Assembly (NCBI GenBank): GCA_030789695.1
Contig: CM061141.1
Location: 325,547,938-325,611,937, forward strand
DNA length: 64,000 nt
Direction: 5' to 3'
Origin: Scilla litardierei
Taxonomy: Eukaryota; Streptophyta; Magnoliopsida; Asparagales; Asparagaceae
The position numbers were made by a program, and so were the translations under genes. How positions within the stretch are numbered: the stretch's first letter is position 1; the number at the start of each line of letters is the position of its first letter. The notes below the pieces were generated by a model. It did no database searches, had not been told where the DNA came from, and saw nothing but the letters and a program-made list of their open reading frames with translations. Positions 35,354 through 47,800 of this stretch are shown in pieces.

Positions 35354-37110
35354 TTGTGGGTGGCCCCAATGTCTATGAGCATCGTCACTGCCGTGTCGTC
35401 CAACCACCATGATAACTTCATGGTAGGGTTCGGGGTGAACCCTACCACAGAGTTCAGGACACCTCCGCTACATCCAGATGGGACTTCTCCTCGGCCGCGA
35501 CCTCCTCTACCTCGTGCTCCTCATCGTCAACATACCCCTCCTCATCTGGCACTATGGTCGCACATCGGTGTCCGGGGGTAAACCGCTTGTCACAACGAAA
35601 ACATAGTCCCTTCGCCCGCTTCACCCTCACATCTGCCTCTCCTCGGGTGTCTGGTGCTCCCGTAGGAGCCTTCTGTGCTGCCGATGGTGCTAGGCGTGGG
35701 TTTTGGGCCCCCAAGCTCCATGTATCCGCCTCTCCTCCGCATGCTTCTCTTTCGCCTTCTGCGCGAGGCGAATCAGGTCTTCCAAGCCCCCAGGACTCTG
35801 CATCTCAACTCAGCCCGTATACAAGGCTTCAGCCCCCATGAAATTCCCCATTAGTATCTCCGCAGTGACGCCATGTACTCGGCCAGAAAGTAACTCAAAC
35901 CTCTGAATAAAGCCCCGCATAGTACCCTCCTGTCTAAGTGCTCTAAGCTGATCGTAAAAATCTCCACCCGGTGTCTCCTGAAATCGATCCAGCAAGTACG
36001 ACGTCAACTCTGCCCAAGAGTAAAACAGGTTTCGGGCTATCCTCCATCAGTACCATGCCAAAGCCTCTCCCTCAAAGTAAATGCCAATAACGTGCAAGAC
36101 CTCCTCCTCTAAATCCCATCACCTAGAAGTACTGCTCTGCTTTGTAGATCTACCCATCCGGATCAGTTCCCTCAAACACCGGCATCTTTAGCTTCTTCAA
36201 TCTCCGATCAACATTAATGTCTCCATACGTCGCTCGTTTAGCCCTCCTATCATGTGGCACATACCCTCGTCCCACTCGTCCGTCGCCACGACCCAAAGGT
36301 GGGTCCATTTCCTCCCACGAATACTCCTCAGACCACATAGGCTTAACATCTGGTCCCAATCCATTAGGTCCTCCAAAAACTCAATGTGTCGATGGCTGCC
36401 TAATTCGTCCTCCAAAGCGCCCCCGGACCGCGTCCACTCCCCGAAAAGCCCGCAAAAGCCTTCCAGGGGTCCACCGTCGCTGGTCGCCCTTGGGGAAAGC
36501 CTCCCCGGCCGCAAACCGGCGCGATAGGGGCCCCAAGGGCCAAACAGGGGGCCCCTGTTCTGCAGGGTGGGCCCTGCGCGGCCCTCCTGCGCCTGCTGCA
36601 GGGCCGCACGGGGCACTAGCACCTGTCGCGCGGCCCCGCCGCCTTGCTGGGGGGCCAACGAACCCTCCAGGGTGTTCGTCGCCCCGGCCGACCCTCATGG
36701 AGGGTTGTCAGCCTCTCCTCAATCACCCTGAGCCCCTTCGATGCCGATCCCGACGATGTTGTGACGTTTGCTAAAAATCCCGGAAACATCACAGCCATCT
36801 TCGCTTCATGGGCCCTTTGTTGACTTTCTGGGTCGAAATCGTCAAAGATCTCTTCCGAGGTCTCTTATTGAGTATTCTTCCCCTTCTTCTCTTTTTTCGC
36901 CATTAGGGTTTGAAAAAATTGACCGATTTGACCAATCTCCGCCCTCATTGCTCGTAAGTCGTTCTGCATATCCTCTTGCGTGTGAGCGACGTCCTTGAAC
37001 CCTATAGTGATTCTTTCATTCGTAGCCTTCAATTCTTTATTGATCTCCTCGCACAATCCTTGAATCTTCTCGTCCACGGAATCTGCCTTCGGTCTCGTTC
37101 CCGTTGCCAT
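35354..37110 (-). pseudogene. Gc gag and protease start (broken)
   Basis: In element order: the gag N-terminus MATGTRPKADSVDEK (36865-37110), a GC-rich Pro/Gly linker (about 36380-36800), the gag core RRLKKLKMPVFEGTDPDG (36150-36240), LDRFQETPGGDFYDQLRAL (35810-36007), the zinc knuckle CFRCDKRFTPGHRC (35454-35714) and the protease start LIDIGATHN, which abuts the Gd insertion. Stops and frameshifts are frequent. The order and motifs match gag of Ge closely. Confidence 0.85.
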
Positions 37111-37136
37111 TAGATCTCACAGCTCTGATACCAATT

Positions 37137-37581
37137 TGATGTGATTTATCGCCCAAATATCAAATCAACGACAATTTGTGGAAAAAATATGAAAAGGTGG
37201 AAAATTGTTGATCGCAAATAACGAAGAACACAAGATAACGAGTCTCTTTGAAGAGGAGACCCTCTCTCCAAGCTTTAGATGAACGGACTAAAGCCTAAAC
37301 ACCGTCAACGATGCAGCCTAATTGTTCTTCACAATATTAAGCATAAAAGACAAAGACGGATAGATCTAGAATATAAAACAAGGGAGATATTCCATATCTG
37401 CATTGAAAGACCAAAATGCCCCTCCGGAGGCTAAGTCGCGACCACACGTCTCTTCCTCCTGAAATAATTCGCTAGCCCAACCGGTGGCTCGTCCCGAACG
37501 ATCGAATCACGCGTGGCGCCATCCGGCCCATCCCCTAGGGGCGGGTCAGCCGCCGACTGGGGATGCGGCTCGTCCGCATCA
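37137..37581 (-). repeat. Gc 5' LTR
   Basis: A 445-bp LTR. Its inner end borders the primer-binding site (37122-37133) and its outer end borders TATAC at 37582-37586. Confidence 0.9.
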
Positions 37582-37586
37582 TATAC

Positions 37587-39272
37587 ACATGGAGATGTGG
37601 GAAAGGGAAGTGAAAAAGAAAGGTAATCTTAATGCAAAAGCCATGAATTCATTATTCTGTGCACTTGTAGGAAATGAGTTCATTCGTGTATCTCAATGCG
37701 AGACCGCTCACCAAATGTCAACGTTAGAGGTAACACACGAGGGAACCGATAAGAAAAAGGAATCCCATATTAATATGGTAAATTCCAAATTTGAGTCATT
37801 TAAAATGCATGAGAATGAATCTACTGCTCAAATGAACACTCGATTTTTGGAAATTATTAATGATCTTGCCGGATTCAACAAAAAGATTTCTACAATTAAC
37901 AAGCAATGAAAGTGATTATGTCATTGAGGCCGACGTGGAAACCAAAGACTACGGCCATACGTGAAGCCAATGCCGTGAACAAAGTCACTTAGGAGCTGAT
38001 GGGGAATCTCATGGTGTATGAGATTGAGCTAAATGAAGAGGAGGCACAACCAAAGAAGAAGAGCCCAGCATTCAAGGCTAAAGCAAGTGATATAGAGTCC
38101 GAATTCTCGGAACACGAGGTGAAAGAAATGCCACATATTTCCAGTAGTTCCTAATATGTATGTTCTCTAAACGACTATCACGTTTAGCTAATGAAATTAT
38201 TTGGTTTGGATGTAATAAGCCAGGACACGTTAAAAGGGATTTTCCCTTTGTTAAAAGTGAGGATATGAGGACAATGACAAGGACAAATACAAAGACAATG
38301 AGAAGAGAAAGAGAAGAAGCTACAAAGAGGAGAAATTAAATAAGCCAAAGAAAAAGAGCTTTTGCGGCATGGGACCGTAGTGGTGGAGAAGAAAGCTCAA
38401 AGGAATCATCATCCTCATCATCCTCCTCCTTGGAAGAAGGTACTGAGGAGAGAGCACTAATGTACTTCATGACATCCACCTCAAAAGTAAGTACATCTAC
38501 ACATGTTAGTGTAGATAGTTGTAATAATGATAGTGATGATAGTAGTGATAGTGATAATGAGTATGATAGTGATAGTTTTGAGTTTGACGTTAATGATGCT
38601 TATGATGTACTTTGTAGTGCTCATGAAAAATTGATTAGGAAGTATCGTGAACTAGAAAAGATTCATAAAAGATATAATGTAAAAGATTTAGAAGAAGAAA
38701 ATCATAAGTTAAAATTGAAACTAAGCAAATTAAAGGAGACCCTCGAAGAATGAACTCTTCTTAATCAAGATTCAGATAAAGAAAATGAAATGATTAGGTT
38801 GGAAAACCAACAATTACAACATGAAAATAAAAATCTTCTCAACAATTCTAAAATACTGAACAATATGATAGAGAAGTTAGGAAATGATATAGAATCATCA
38901 TTAACTAAATATAATGAATTATACCTTATTGTGCAAAATTTTAATAAATGTAAGGAGACACTAAATACTTTAATAGGTTCTCAAATAGTTAAAACAATAA
39001 AATAGGAGTAGGATATAATTCCAATGCTAACAGTAGTAATGTTAAGATTAATAAAAAAACACTCAAATCAAATTTTTGTTGGGAATGTAACTCCTTCAAC
39101 ATCTAGTCCTAATAAAGAAAAAATGATTAAAATATGGGTTCTAAAATTGTTAAATCAAAGTACACTTAATGATTATATAATTAAGTTTACGAAAGATGTA
39201 CATAATTCACCTAATTATAAGTCTGTAAAGGATGGGAAATCCAAACCCAAGGGGGTTTGGTTTCCAAGGTAA
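37587..39272 (+). pseudogene. Sa gag, middle and C-terminal part (broken)
   Basis: This continues the gag begun at 24778. The capsid-like region at 37594-37909 (NSKFESFKMHENESTAQMNTRF) is the copia gag block. A zinc-knuckle remnant lies near 38210-38260 (CNKPGHVKRDFPF, one Cys lost), then an acidic Asp/Ser stretch and coiled-coil sequence at 38430-39005 (LEEENHKLKLKLSKLKE), and a basic end near 39230-39270 (KPKGVWFPR). Several stops break the frame. No protease or polymerase follows. Confidence 0.8.
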
Positions 39273-39299
39273 ATATATTAGGTTTATAACCTAAGTGGG

Positions 39300-39590
39300 A
39301 TACCTAAATGAAACTCTTGGTATCTCACATTATTAGGGATAATTAATTAAACGCATATGCTTGTTTGATTACGTGCATGATAGGTTAGAAATCCATATTT
39401 TTAGTTTGAAGAATTAGAAGTCTTAGTTCAAGCTCAAGTTATAACTTTTTCTGATATAGCCGACTACTGAACATACTGTAGTCGACTATCATATGAACTG
39501 GAGCCGACTACTTTAAGAAATAGTGCTCTGTCCCTTTCGGTAGTCAACTGCAGTTCAACCAGTTGTCGACAATTTATCAACAATTCGACA
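39300..39590 (+). repeat. Sa 3' LTR, left fragment (diverged)
   Basis: The stretch carries the GTCGACT-type words and GTGCTCT motif seen in the Sa 5' LTR (39456-39580), in the same orientation. It is probably the beginning of the 3' LTR, whose end lies at 52920-53193. The match is diverged and the exact start was not found. Confidence 0.4.
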
Positions 39591-40049
39591 ACAATTCATC
39601 AATCCATAGTTTCATTTAATGTGGTTCAATCCATTGGCCCTAGATGAATCACTACTAACAATCCATGCAATTATAGATGATAGATTTCATTAGAATAGTA
39701 TTCATTGCAATGAGTAATGGCAGAGATTCAATAAAAACCAATCCACCATCACAAAATGCAACCAATAGATGGATTACTATTCAAAAATCAAACTAAAAAC
39801 AAAAGGAACAATCAAAGTTTACAGAGAATAAGAACTTTACACTTGATTATTCCTCTGAAAAAACTGGAAAAAGGACGTCCAAAAAGCTCCCCTTTCACAG
39901 AGGAGTCACAAAAGTATTTATACTCTCGCAAAAACACACCAAAAAGCCCAAAAATACCCTTTGACGGTGCCCACTTAGGCCCAAAAACCTAGAAAGACGG
40001 GCCGCGACAAGGATGATGTGGCCATGTGGCCAAATCAGCGTAAAATGGG

Positions 40050-40420
40050 GACAAATAGCTACAGGCGACGCGACCGCATTGTTAGCCCACACGGTCGCAT
40101 CGTCTGGGGCTTTTTCTCTCAAGATCTTGTCTAAAACGGCCGCGTAAAGCGGCCATTTGGCTTCAACTCTGCTCGGGAGGATGTGACCGCGTTGTCCTCC
40201 AATGACTCGACCGCGTCGCTGCATTCTCCTCTTCCTTCAGCTTGTCATGACGCGACCGTTTGGCTTCTGGGAACGTGACCACGTGGCTTCAGAATGTGTC
40301 TCTCATCGGCTCTGGCAACGCGGTCGTTTGGCTCTGACGATGCAACCGCGTGGAGCAATGGCTGTACTACTTTGGTGTCCTGGTCGACGCTGTCGCGTGG
40401 CTTAGTCCGCGCGACCGCGT
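40050..40420. repeat. Cluster of GCGACCGCGT-type palindromic words (left)
   Basis: About ten imperfect copies of ACGCGACCGCGT and its reverse ACGCGGTCGCGT are spaced irregularly by 25-90 bases within the presumed U3 of the left At LTR. The word is nearly self-complementary and CpG-dense. Confidence 0.75.
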
Positions 40421-42085
40421 GTGATACTTTTCCTCTCATTTCTCTATGTTTTGTCCCCCAATCGCTTCTCGCTCTATTTCATCCCCTTTTCTCCCACTTT
40501 TGAGCCCAAAAATCCCTGATTTCTCCTGTAACACATGAGAAATACCAAAAAGTGTAAAAGGAAACAAAAGTGGGGAAAATGGCATGAAACTGTGGATGAA
40601 TTGATATGAACTGCAAATGAAAAGAGTGTAAAATATGTGTAAACGTGGCACACATCAAAATCACCAAGCTAAACTCTTCATTGTCCTCAATAAAGATTAT
40701 GAAAGGTTAGAGCTAGAAGAAATGCAAGCAAGCAAGAAAATGATGACATGAGGCTTGAGAAATTCACAATTCCGGGCGTATATACGTGATCAAATAGAAA
40801 TGTCAAATTCAAAGAAATAGAATATGACGATTCCTCTCCATTGGTTAGGATATAATCTTAGGACATCGCTTCTAGATCAAATCGTCAAATAATATGCTAA
40901 AGTCACGATTATACTCAAGTCTTAGGATATTTCCTCTAACCCGTCTCTAGTTCGAAAACAAAGGAATCAAAGTTATACACTAGTCGATGGAAAGATAAGT
41001 CTATGATAATGTGTTATTGGCCCATCAAGGAAGTGGTTCCTACGACGTATCAAAGTTCGTTAATTCATGAAGTTGTTATCTCATTCATGCTTTCAATTTT
41101 TTTCATTTTTTGGGGTGTGTGTGTATCTTTTTACCTTTCATTTGGGATTATACTTACTTTGTGTAAGAAGTATTGGGTCGATGACTCCCAAGTCAAACCA
41201 CCTTAGGGCACCGGGCCAAGGACCACGCGGACCTTCTAGCTCAAACCAATAAAATCATTTTTCATATGCACTCCTCCAAGATAAACCTTTCAGCGCGAGG
41301 CCTCGATGATTTCCAAGTCACGGGGATCTGGCTACTCTGTGTCGCTTGAGGAAAGGTACATCTTTATACACAACCAAATACATTTTTTTATTTTCAAAAG
41401 CATGGGCAGATCAAGCGACAACAGTCCTCAGTACTAAGTGATACATCACTATCCAAGTTTCGAAGGGTTATAAAACATTATAATTGACTACCAATTCGTC
41501 GTTCCATGCATAAAGTGGACTCCTAAGGTAAAATTCGACTTAGCTCGATTTCAAGTACTACTATCGGTTATGAGGATAAACCTGACATGCATATTAAGTG
41601 GGATTCAAAGCTAAAAGCTTATCCTAATCAAACATCCTAAACAATATCGAGAATTTGAGCGTAAAAGTAGAAAATGAAATTCAACTCGATATATCACGCA
41701 TATAAAGTCTCGAATTCGGAGAATTCTCAAGGCGAATGCAAGTATATACAAATGGATGCATGATGATGCATGATGCATGATGCGAATGCAGATATTTTAA
41801 TTTTTTTTATTTTTCAAATTTTTATGGGTTTTTCGATGCATAGAGTAAATATAATGAGCATGAAATAGATATGATGCATGGTATAAGGAAAAGTGAAAAG
41901 AGATGGAAAAGGGGAAACTAAAAACCATAAACAAGAAAAGTATAGAAACATGGATGATGAAGGAAGAAAATAAAAGAAAATGGGCATGGAAAAGCTCCTC
42001 CCCCAAGCTAAATCACGCATTGTCCTCAATACGATAAACTTATGAGAGTGAGAACAAAAGTGTAAGGGGTGAGAGAATGGTAATA

Positions 42086-42499
42086 TGATGCGGACCCGAG
42101 CCCGAGCCCGCACCCACTTGAGGCCGGCGGCTACCTAGGGGGGACCCACCCCCTTTAGTCACTTACGTGCGCCGTAGGAGGCGCGGTAGCACGTAGGAGG
42201 GTTAGTTAGGGGTATTCTAGTCATTTTAGACTAGATTAGTAATTCCCCACTTTTCTATAAATTAGGGCTAGCCGTCTTTATTTTATTTTATGCTTGATTT
42301 GTGAAGAAACTCTTTAGGCATCATTGAGAAGGTTTTTAGGCTTTGATCCGACATCCAAAGCTAGGAGATAGGGTTTCGTCTCGAAGGAAACTCAACCTAT
42401 TTGTAGTTCTTCGCATTTCATATCTATAAAAATCCTCTTTTTACATTTTTCCACTTTAAAATATATCGATTTGATTGATTCGATCCCCGGATCGTATCA
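42086..42499 (+). repeat. Ge 5' LTR
   Basis: Starts TGATGCGGACC and ends GATCGTATCA. A TATA-like word (TCTATAAATT) lies near 42255. The TGAT...ATCA ends are complementary. Confidence 0.95.
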
Positions 42500-42525
42500 A
42501 ATTGGTATCAGAGCACTAGATCCAA

Positions 42526-42825
42526 ATGGCGGCAAATACTCGATCGAAGGCGGATGCGGTCGAAGAAAAGATTCAAGGGCTACGGGAGGATCTCAATCGG
42601 GAGATCGAAGAGAGGTTCGAAGGATTGAAGAAAACGATGGGAGATTCACTCAAGGATTACGCCCATTCACAAGAAGACATCCAAACCGAACTTCGGGGGA
42701 TGAGGACGGATGCCGCGCAACAAGGACGGGATCTCCGAGAATTGAAAGAGATGATTCAAGCCCTCACGGTGGCGAAAGGGGGAGATCGAGGCAAGGGGAT
42801 CCAAGAAGGGGGGATTCTACCCTAG
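42526..42825 (+). CDS. Ge gag, N-terminal segment
   Basis: The ATG 11 bases after the primer-binding site opens MAANTRSKADAVEEK and a helical, charged region of about 90 residues likely to form a coiled coil. The frame ends at a stop at 42823-42825, but the conserved continuation lies in another frame. The change falls at a run of six G (42808-42813). The following segment (42816-43919) reads on in that other frame. Confidence 0.85.
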   Translation: MAANTRSKADAVEEKIQGLREDLNREIEERFEGLKKTMGDSLKDYAHSQEDIQTELRGMRTDAAQQGRDLRELKEMIQALTVAKGGDRGKGIQEGGILP

Positions 42826-43919
42826 AATCAGCCCCCAGCGGATTTCCAACACAAGACGACCACCCGAGGGAGCAAGGAGGGCCGGTGGGGCCAACCCTAG
42901 GGTCGCGCGAGTCCATCTGGGCGCCGGCAGACCCGCGCGGGTCGGGGGAGACATCGACAGGCCCGCCTGGGCCTGTCAGGGCCTCGGCGGCCCAGCCCGG
43001 CCCTTCCCAGGCCTGGGCGAGGCCGCCAGGCCCCCTGCGGCCACCGGCGAACCCCTCCGGGGGCGTGGAGCACTTGGCGAACCCCGGAGGGGGTCTGGAC
43101 GTGTCGGCAGGCCCCTACGGGGGCGGGGAATCATCGGCACCCCCATCCGGGGGTGCGAACAGGCCGCAGGGCCTGTTCCGAGCGCCGACAGGCCCTGGGG
43201 GCTTCGCAGAGGCGGCGGCACCCCCTTTCGGGGGTGCGGGAGGCTCGGCGACCCCAGGCGGGGGTCCGGCTTGGTCGACAGGCCCATCTGGGGGGCCGAC
43301 GAGTAGGGCCGGCCCATTCGGGGGCCCGATGACGACGTTCCAGCCCTTTGGGGGTGTGGCGGGGATCGTACCCCACTCCGGGGGAACTTCGGGAATGGCG
43401 GGAGGCGGATGGGCCTCGGGTGCAGCTATTGGGGCCCCGGCGGGCCAGTTTTGGAGAGCAGAGACCTTTGCGCCTGGGCCGAGGCCCAATTTGGCACGAC
43501 CCCCAGAGTTTCCGGGGCACTACTACCAGCCCGAGGCGTGGGAGAGACCTGCATGGCCAGAGGAGCTGTACGGAGCTGACGGGGGAGGCCCGAGGGAGGC
43601 TCGGGGTGGCGAGATGGTCCGGGGTGGTGACCGGGGCGGAGATAGGGGGCAGCTAGGCGACATCAACGCAGATCGGAGGTTGATGAAGCTGAAGATGCCG
43701 ACCTTTGACGGCACCGACCCTGATGGGTGGATATACCGAGCGGAGAGGTATTTCCAGGTGATGGGTCTGACGGAGCAGGAGGTCCTGAAGGCCATCGGGA
43801 TCTACTTTGAGGGGAAGGCTCTGGCCTGGTACCGGTGGAAGATAGCCCGGTCCCCCTTTCGAACCTGGGAGGAGTTGTCAGCGATGATCGTGGATCGATT
43901 CCAGGAGACGGCAGGGGGG
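42816..43919 (+). CDS. Ge gag, Pro/Gly repeat region and capsid-like core
   Basis: The second gag segment, in a different frame. It begins with a Pro/Gly-rich region in which a unit of about ten residues around P-x-G-G is repeated some eleven times (about 43040-43420). The DNA unit is about 30 bases with a CCCC...GGGG core. The conserved gag core follows (MKLKMPTFDGTDPDGWIYRAE, about 43681-43745, and FEGKALAWYRWKI). The frame breaks again at the six-G run at 43914-43919. Confidence 0.8.
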
Positions 43920-44866
43920 ATTTCTACGAGCAGCTGTCGGCCCTGAGGCAGGAGGGGACAGTGAGAGACTATGTAGAGAGATTTGAGATGCTGAATAGCC
44001 GGGTGAAGGGGGTTACCGACGAGGTGATGATCGGGAACTTCATGAGGGGGCTAAAACCGTCGATACGAGCTGAGTTGCGGATGCAGAGCCCGGCTACCTT
44101 GGAGGACGTCCTTCGCTTGGCACATAAAGCGGAGGAGAAGCACACAGAGGAGCGGCGGATACGGGGCGCTTGGGGGACCCAGGGGACCCGCCCCACCCCC
44201 GCAGCAGCAGCACCGAGAGCACCCACAGCCGCGCCAGAGGCTAGGGCAGAGAGTCGACCTGCGACTCTGGGGCGACGGATGACAGAGGCGGAGGTGAGGG
44301 AGAAGCGTGCCAAGGGGTTGTGCTTCCGTTGCGACGAGAAGTTCACCCCTGGACATCGATGTGCTAGTCGCCTGCTTCAGATCACTATGGTACCGGACGA
44401 GGAGGGGTACGGAGGTGATGAGGAGGAGTTCGAGGTGGAGCAGGAGACACCAGTGGAGGAGGAGAAGTCTCACCTAGACTTCGCTGAGGTGTCCCTAAAC
44501 TCTGTGGTGGGGTTCACTCCGAACCACACCATGAAGTTGACGGGGCAGCTAGGGGACACGGCGGTGACGGTGCTGATCGACAGTGGGGCCACCCACAACT
44601 TCATCTCCAACCGGATAGTGGAGAGACACGGGCTGCAGCTGAGTACTCAGGAGAAGTTTACCGTGCTGCTGGGGACAGGGAAGATGGAGGAGAGCAAGGG
44701 GCTCTGCAAGGGTCTGTGCCTGACCTTGCAGGGAGTACAGATCATGGAGGATTTCCTACCCCTTGAGTTGGGCAACGTTGACATCATCCTGGGCGTACAG
44801 TGGCTGAAGAAGCTGGGGGATATGCGGGTGAACTGGAAGCGACTCAGGATGGAGTTCGAGGAGGGG
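43920..44866 (+). CDS. Ge gag C-terminus, zinc knuckle and protease
   Basis: The third segment. It opens with DFYEQLSALRQEGTVRDYVERF, the well-conserved end of the gag core, then a basic Ala/Pro linker, a zinc knuckle CFRCDEKFTPGHRC (about 44323-44362), an acidic stretch, and a retropepsin with the intact active-site block VLIDSGATHNFIS (about 44570-44610) and EDFLPLELGNVDIILGVQWL. The retropepsin would cut the polyprotein during particle maturation. The frame changes at a four-G run (44863-44866), where the pol frame takes over. Confidence 0.85.
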
Positions 44867-47800
44867 AGCGGACAGTGGTGCTCACTGGGGACCCGACCCT
44901 ATGTTTATCGATGGTGGCCTTCAAGGCCATCACTCGAGCCTTACGGAGAGAGGGGGAGGGGTACTTGGTGGAGTGCCGATTAGCAGGGGCAGAGCAGGAG
45001 CCGCAGGCAGGGGTTCCCGAGGAGGTAGAGCAGGTGTTGGGACAGTACCAGGAGGTCTTTCAGGACCCACAGGGGCTACCGCCAGAGAGAGGGCACGAGC
45101 ATGCGATAGTCCTGAGGGATGGCGCTGCACCGGTGAGTGTGCGTCCTTACCGCTACCCCCACGTGCAGAAGGATGAGATTGAGCGGATGGTCGGGGAGAT
45201 GTTACAGGCGGGGGTGATACAGCCCAGCGTTAGCCCATTTTCGAGCCCGGTCCTTCTGGTGAAAAAGAAGGACGGGAGTTGGCGCTTCTGTGTAGACTAC
45301 CGGGCCCTGAACAAGGAGACAGTGGCTGACAGGTTTCCTATCCCTGTCATAGACGAGCTGCTAGATGAGCTGCATGGAGCAGTGGTGTTCTCCAAGATTG
45401 ATCTGAAGGCGGGGTATCACCAGATCCTGATGAGGCCAGAGGATGTGCCGAAGACAGCATTTCGTACCCACGAGGGCCACTATGAGTTTCTCGTCATGCC
45501 GTTTGGCTTGACGAATGCTCCTTCTACATTCCAGGCGTTGATGAACGACGTCTTCCGGCCATTCCTGAGGAGATTCATACTCGTCTTCTTCGACGACATT
45601 CTGGTCTACAGCCGGACTATGGGAGAGCACGTGGGCCATTTGGAGGTGGTGTTCCGAGAGTTACTGAGGCATCAGCTGTATGCCAACCGAAAGAAGTGCA
45701 GTTTCGGTCAGAGGCAGATAGAGTACTTGGGACATGTGGTGTCGGCCGCCGGGGTAGCAGCAGATCGGGCGAAGATAGAGGCGATGTTAGACTGGCCGGT
45801 ACCCACCACTCTGAGGGCACTACGGGGATTTCTCGGGCTGACAGGTTACTACCGGAAATTCGTGAGGGGGTACAGCACCATTGCAGGGCCACTGACAGAT
45901 CAGCTGAAGAAGGATGGGTTCCAGTGGGGAGAGGCAGCGGCCAAGGCCTTTGAGGCCTTGAAGGAGGCGATGACCACAGCACCAGTCTTGGCGTTGCCTG
46001 ACTTCAGCATCACATTCGTGGTGGAGACTGATGCGTCAGGAGTAGGATTGGGGGCGGTCCTTATGCAGCTAGGGAGGCCGATAGCCTACTTCAGCCAGGT
46101 GCTTTCCGCTAGAGCACGGCTGAAGTCTGTATACGAGAGGGAGCTGATGGCTATTGTGCTGGCGATCCAGAAGTGGCGGCCGTATCTGATGGGCAGGGAG
46201 TTCGTGGTCAGGACCGACCAGCGCAGTTTGAAGTATCTATTGGAGCAGAGGTTGGTGACAGAGGAGCACCAGCGCTGGCTATCCAAGCTGGTAGGGTACA
46301 GGTTCGTCATTGAGTACAGGCCGGGGCTGGAAAATAAGGCGGCAGACGCCTTATCACGCAGAGAGGAGGGGGTGCACTTGAGAGCACTCTCGTTGCCGGT
46401 ATGGATAGATGGCGAGCCCATGTTGCAGGAGGCCGAGGCCGATCCGGAGTTGAGACTGATTCGTGAGCAGCTGCAGGGAGGCGGGGAGGCGCCGCAGGGT
46501 TACTCACTAGAGGGGCGGAGACTATTATACCAGGGGCGGTTAGTATTGCCGCGGACGTCCACCTTCATACCCGCATTATTTCAGGAGTTCCACAGTTCGG
46601 TGGTGGGGGGACATTCTGGGGTGCAGCAGACATATATGAGAATGTCCCGGGAGGTTTACTGGCCTGGTATGAGGAGAGCGATAGCACATTTGGTTGCTGC
46701 TTGTGACGTGTGCCAGCGTCACAAGTACATGGCCATGGCGCCAGCCGGACTTTTGCAGCCCTTAGCACTCCCTGAGCGGGTCTGGGAGGAGGTGACGATG
46801 GATTTCATAGACGGGCTACCCAGGTCGGAGGGGTACTCTGTGATTTTTGTGGTGGTGGATATGCTGAGCAAGTACGCCCATTTTATACCGCTGAAACATC
46901 CGTACACGGCTGTTTCAGTGGCTGCAGCCTTCACCAGGAAAGTCATACGGTTACATGGGATCCCAGCCTCCATCGTCACAGACAGAGATCAGGTTTTCCT
47001 GAGTGGGTTTTGGCGGGAGATATTTCTTGTCCAGGGTACTGTGCTGAAGAGGAGTACCGCATATCACCCTCAGACCGACGGGCAGACGGAGGTAGTAAAC
47101 CGCAGCATCGAGACATATTTGCGGTGCTTCGCGTCGGAGACACCTCGACAGTGGTATCGGTGGTTAGCCTGGGCGGAGTATTGGTACAATACTTCGTACC
47201 ATTCAGCAGCAGGTACGACCCCCTTTCGGGTATTATATGGCAGGGATCCACCAGAGCTACTGCGATTTGGGGAACGACAGACACCAGTCTCCCGGGTAGA
47301 GGACTATATGAGGGAGCGGGAGAGCATTATGGAGGAGCTGAAGAAGCATTTGCTGCGAGCTCAGCAGGTGATGAAGGCTAGGGCGGATGGGCATCGGCGG
47401 GATGTGCACTTCCAGGAGGGTGATATGGTCTATCTGAAGCTGAGGCCTTACCGACAGAGATCGCTAGCGAGGAGACGGAACGAGAAGCTATCAGCGAGAT
47501 TCTATGGGCCTTTTGAGATTGCGGCCAAGATTGGCCAGGTGGCTTACAGGTTGAGGTTGCCATCGACGGCGACGATACACCCGGTTTTTCATGTATCGCA
47601 GCTTCGGCGAGCCATCGGGGAGCAGACGGTGTCCTCTACCCTACCGCCTACACTTACTGAGGAGATGGAGGTGATGCTGGAGCCACTGGAGGTTCGAGCT
47701 GTTCGTCAGGGACCGCGTGGGCAGAGGGAGGTGCTGATACACTGGGCGGGGCTACCGGACTGTGATGCGACATGGGAGGCCTATCGAGTGATCCAGGAGC

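Larger units (their letters stand above)
28575..35358 (-). mobile_element. Gd: second Ty3/gypsy chromovirus, nested in Gc protease
   Basis: TSD TTGTG at 28575-28579 and 35354-35358. 3' LTR 28580-28902, 5' LTR 35032-35353, primer-binding site for initiator tRNA-Met at 35017-35028. Gag, protease, reverse transcriptase, RNase H, integrase and a chromodomain read on the minus strand. The LTRs are about 322 bp and close to each other in sequence but not identical. The protein sequences differ strongly from Gc and Ge (zinc knuckle CYKCKGFGHFAGSC, chromodomain with LMSWKGRPESDCTW), so it is another chromovirus lineage. Confidence 0.9.
24938..37586 (-). mobile_element. Gc: Ty3/gypsy chromovirus nested in Sa gag
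   Basis: TSD TATAC at 24938-24942 and 37582-37586. The element lies on the minus strand with 3' LTR 24943-25385 and 5' LTR 37137-37581, a primer-binding site complementary to initiator tRNA-Met at 37122-37133, then gag, protease, reverse transcriptase, RNase H, integrase and chromodomain. It is split in the protease by Gd (28580-35353). The short LTRs (about 445 bp), the chromodomain tail and the similarity to Ge fit a Reina-like chromovirus, though the clade is uncertain. Multiple stops show it is inactive. Confidence 0.88.

Noticed and set aside
36197..36774. Plus-strand open frame of 185 codons over the Gc gag linker
   Set aside because: It is a shadow of the GC-rich Pro/Gly gag region read on the wrong strand.
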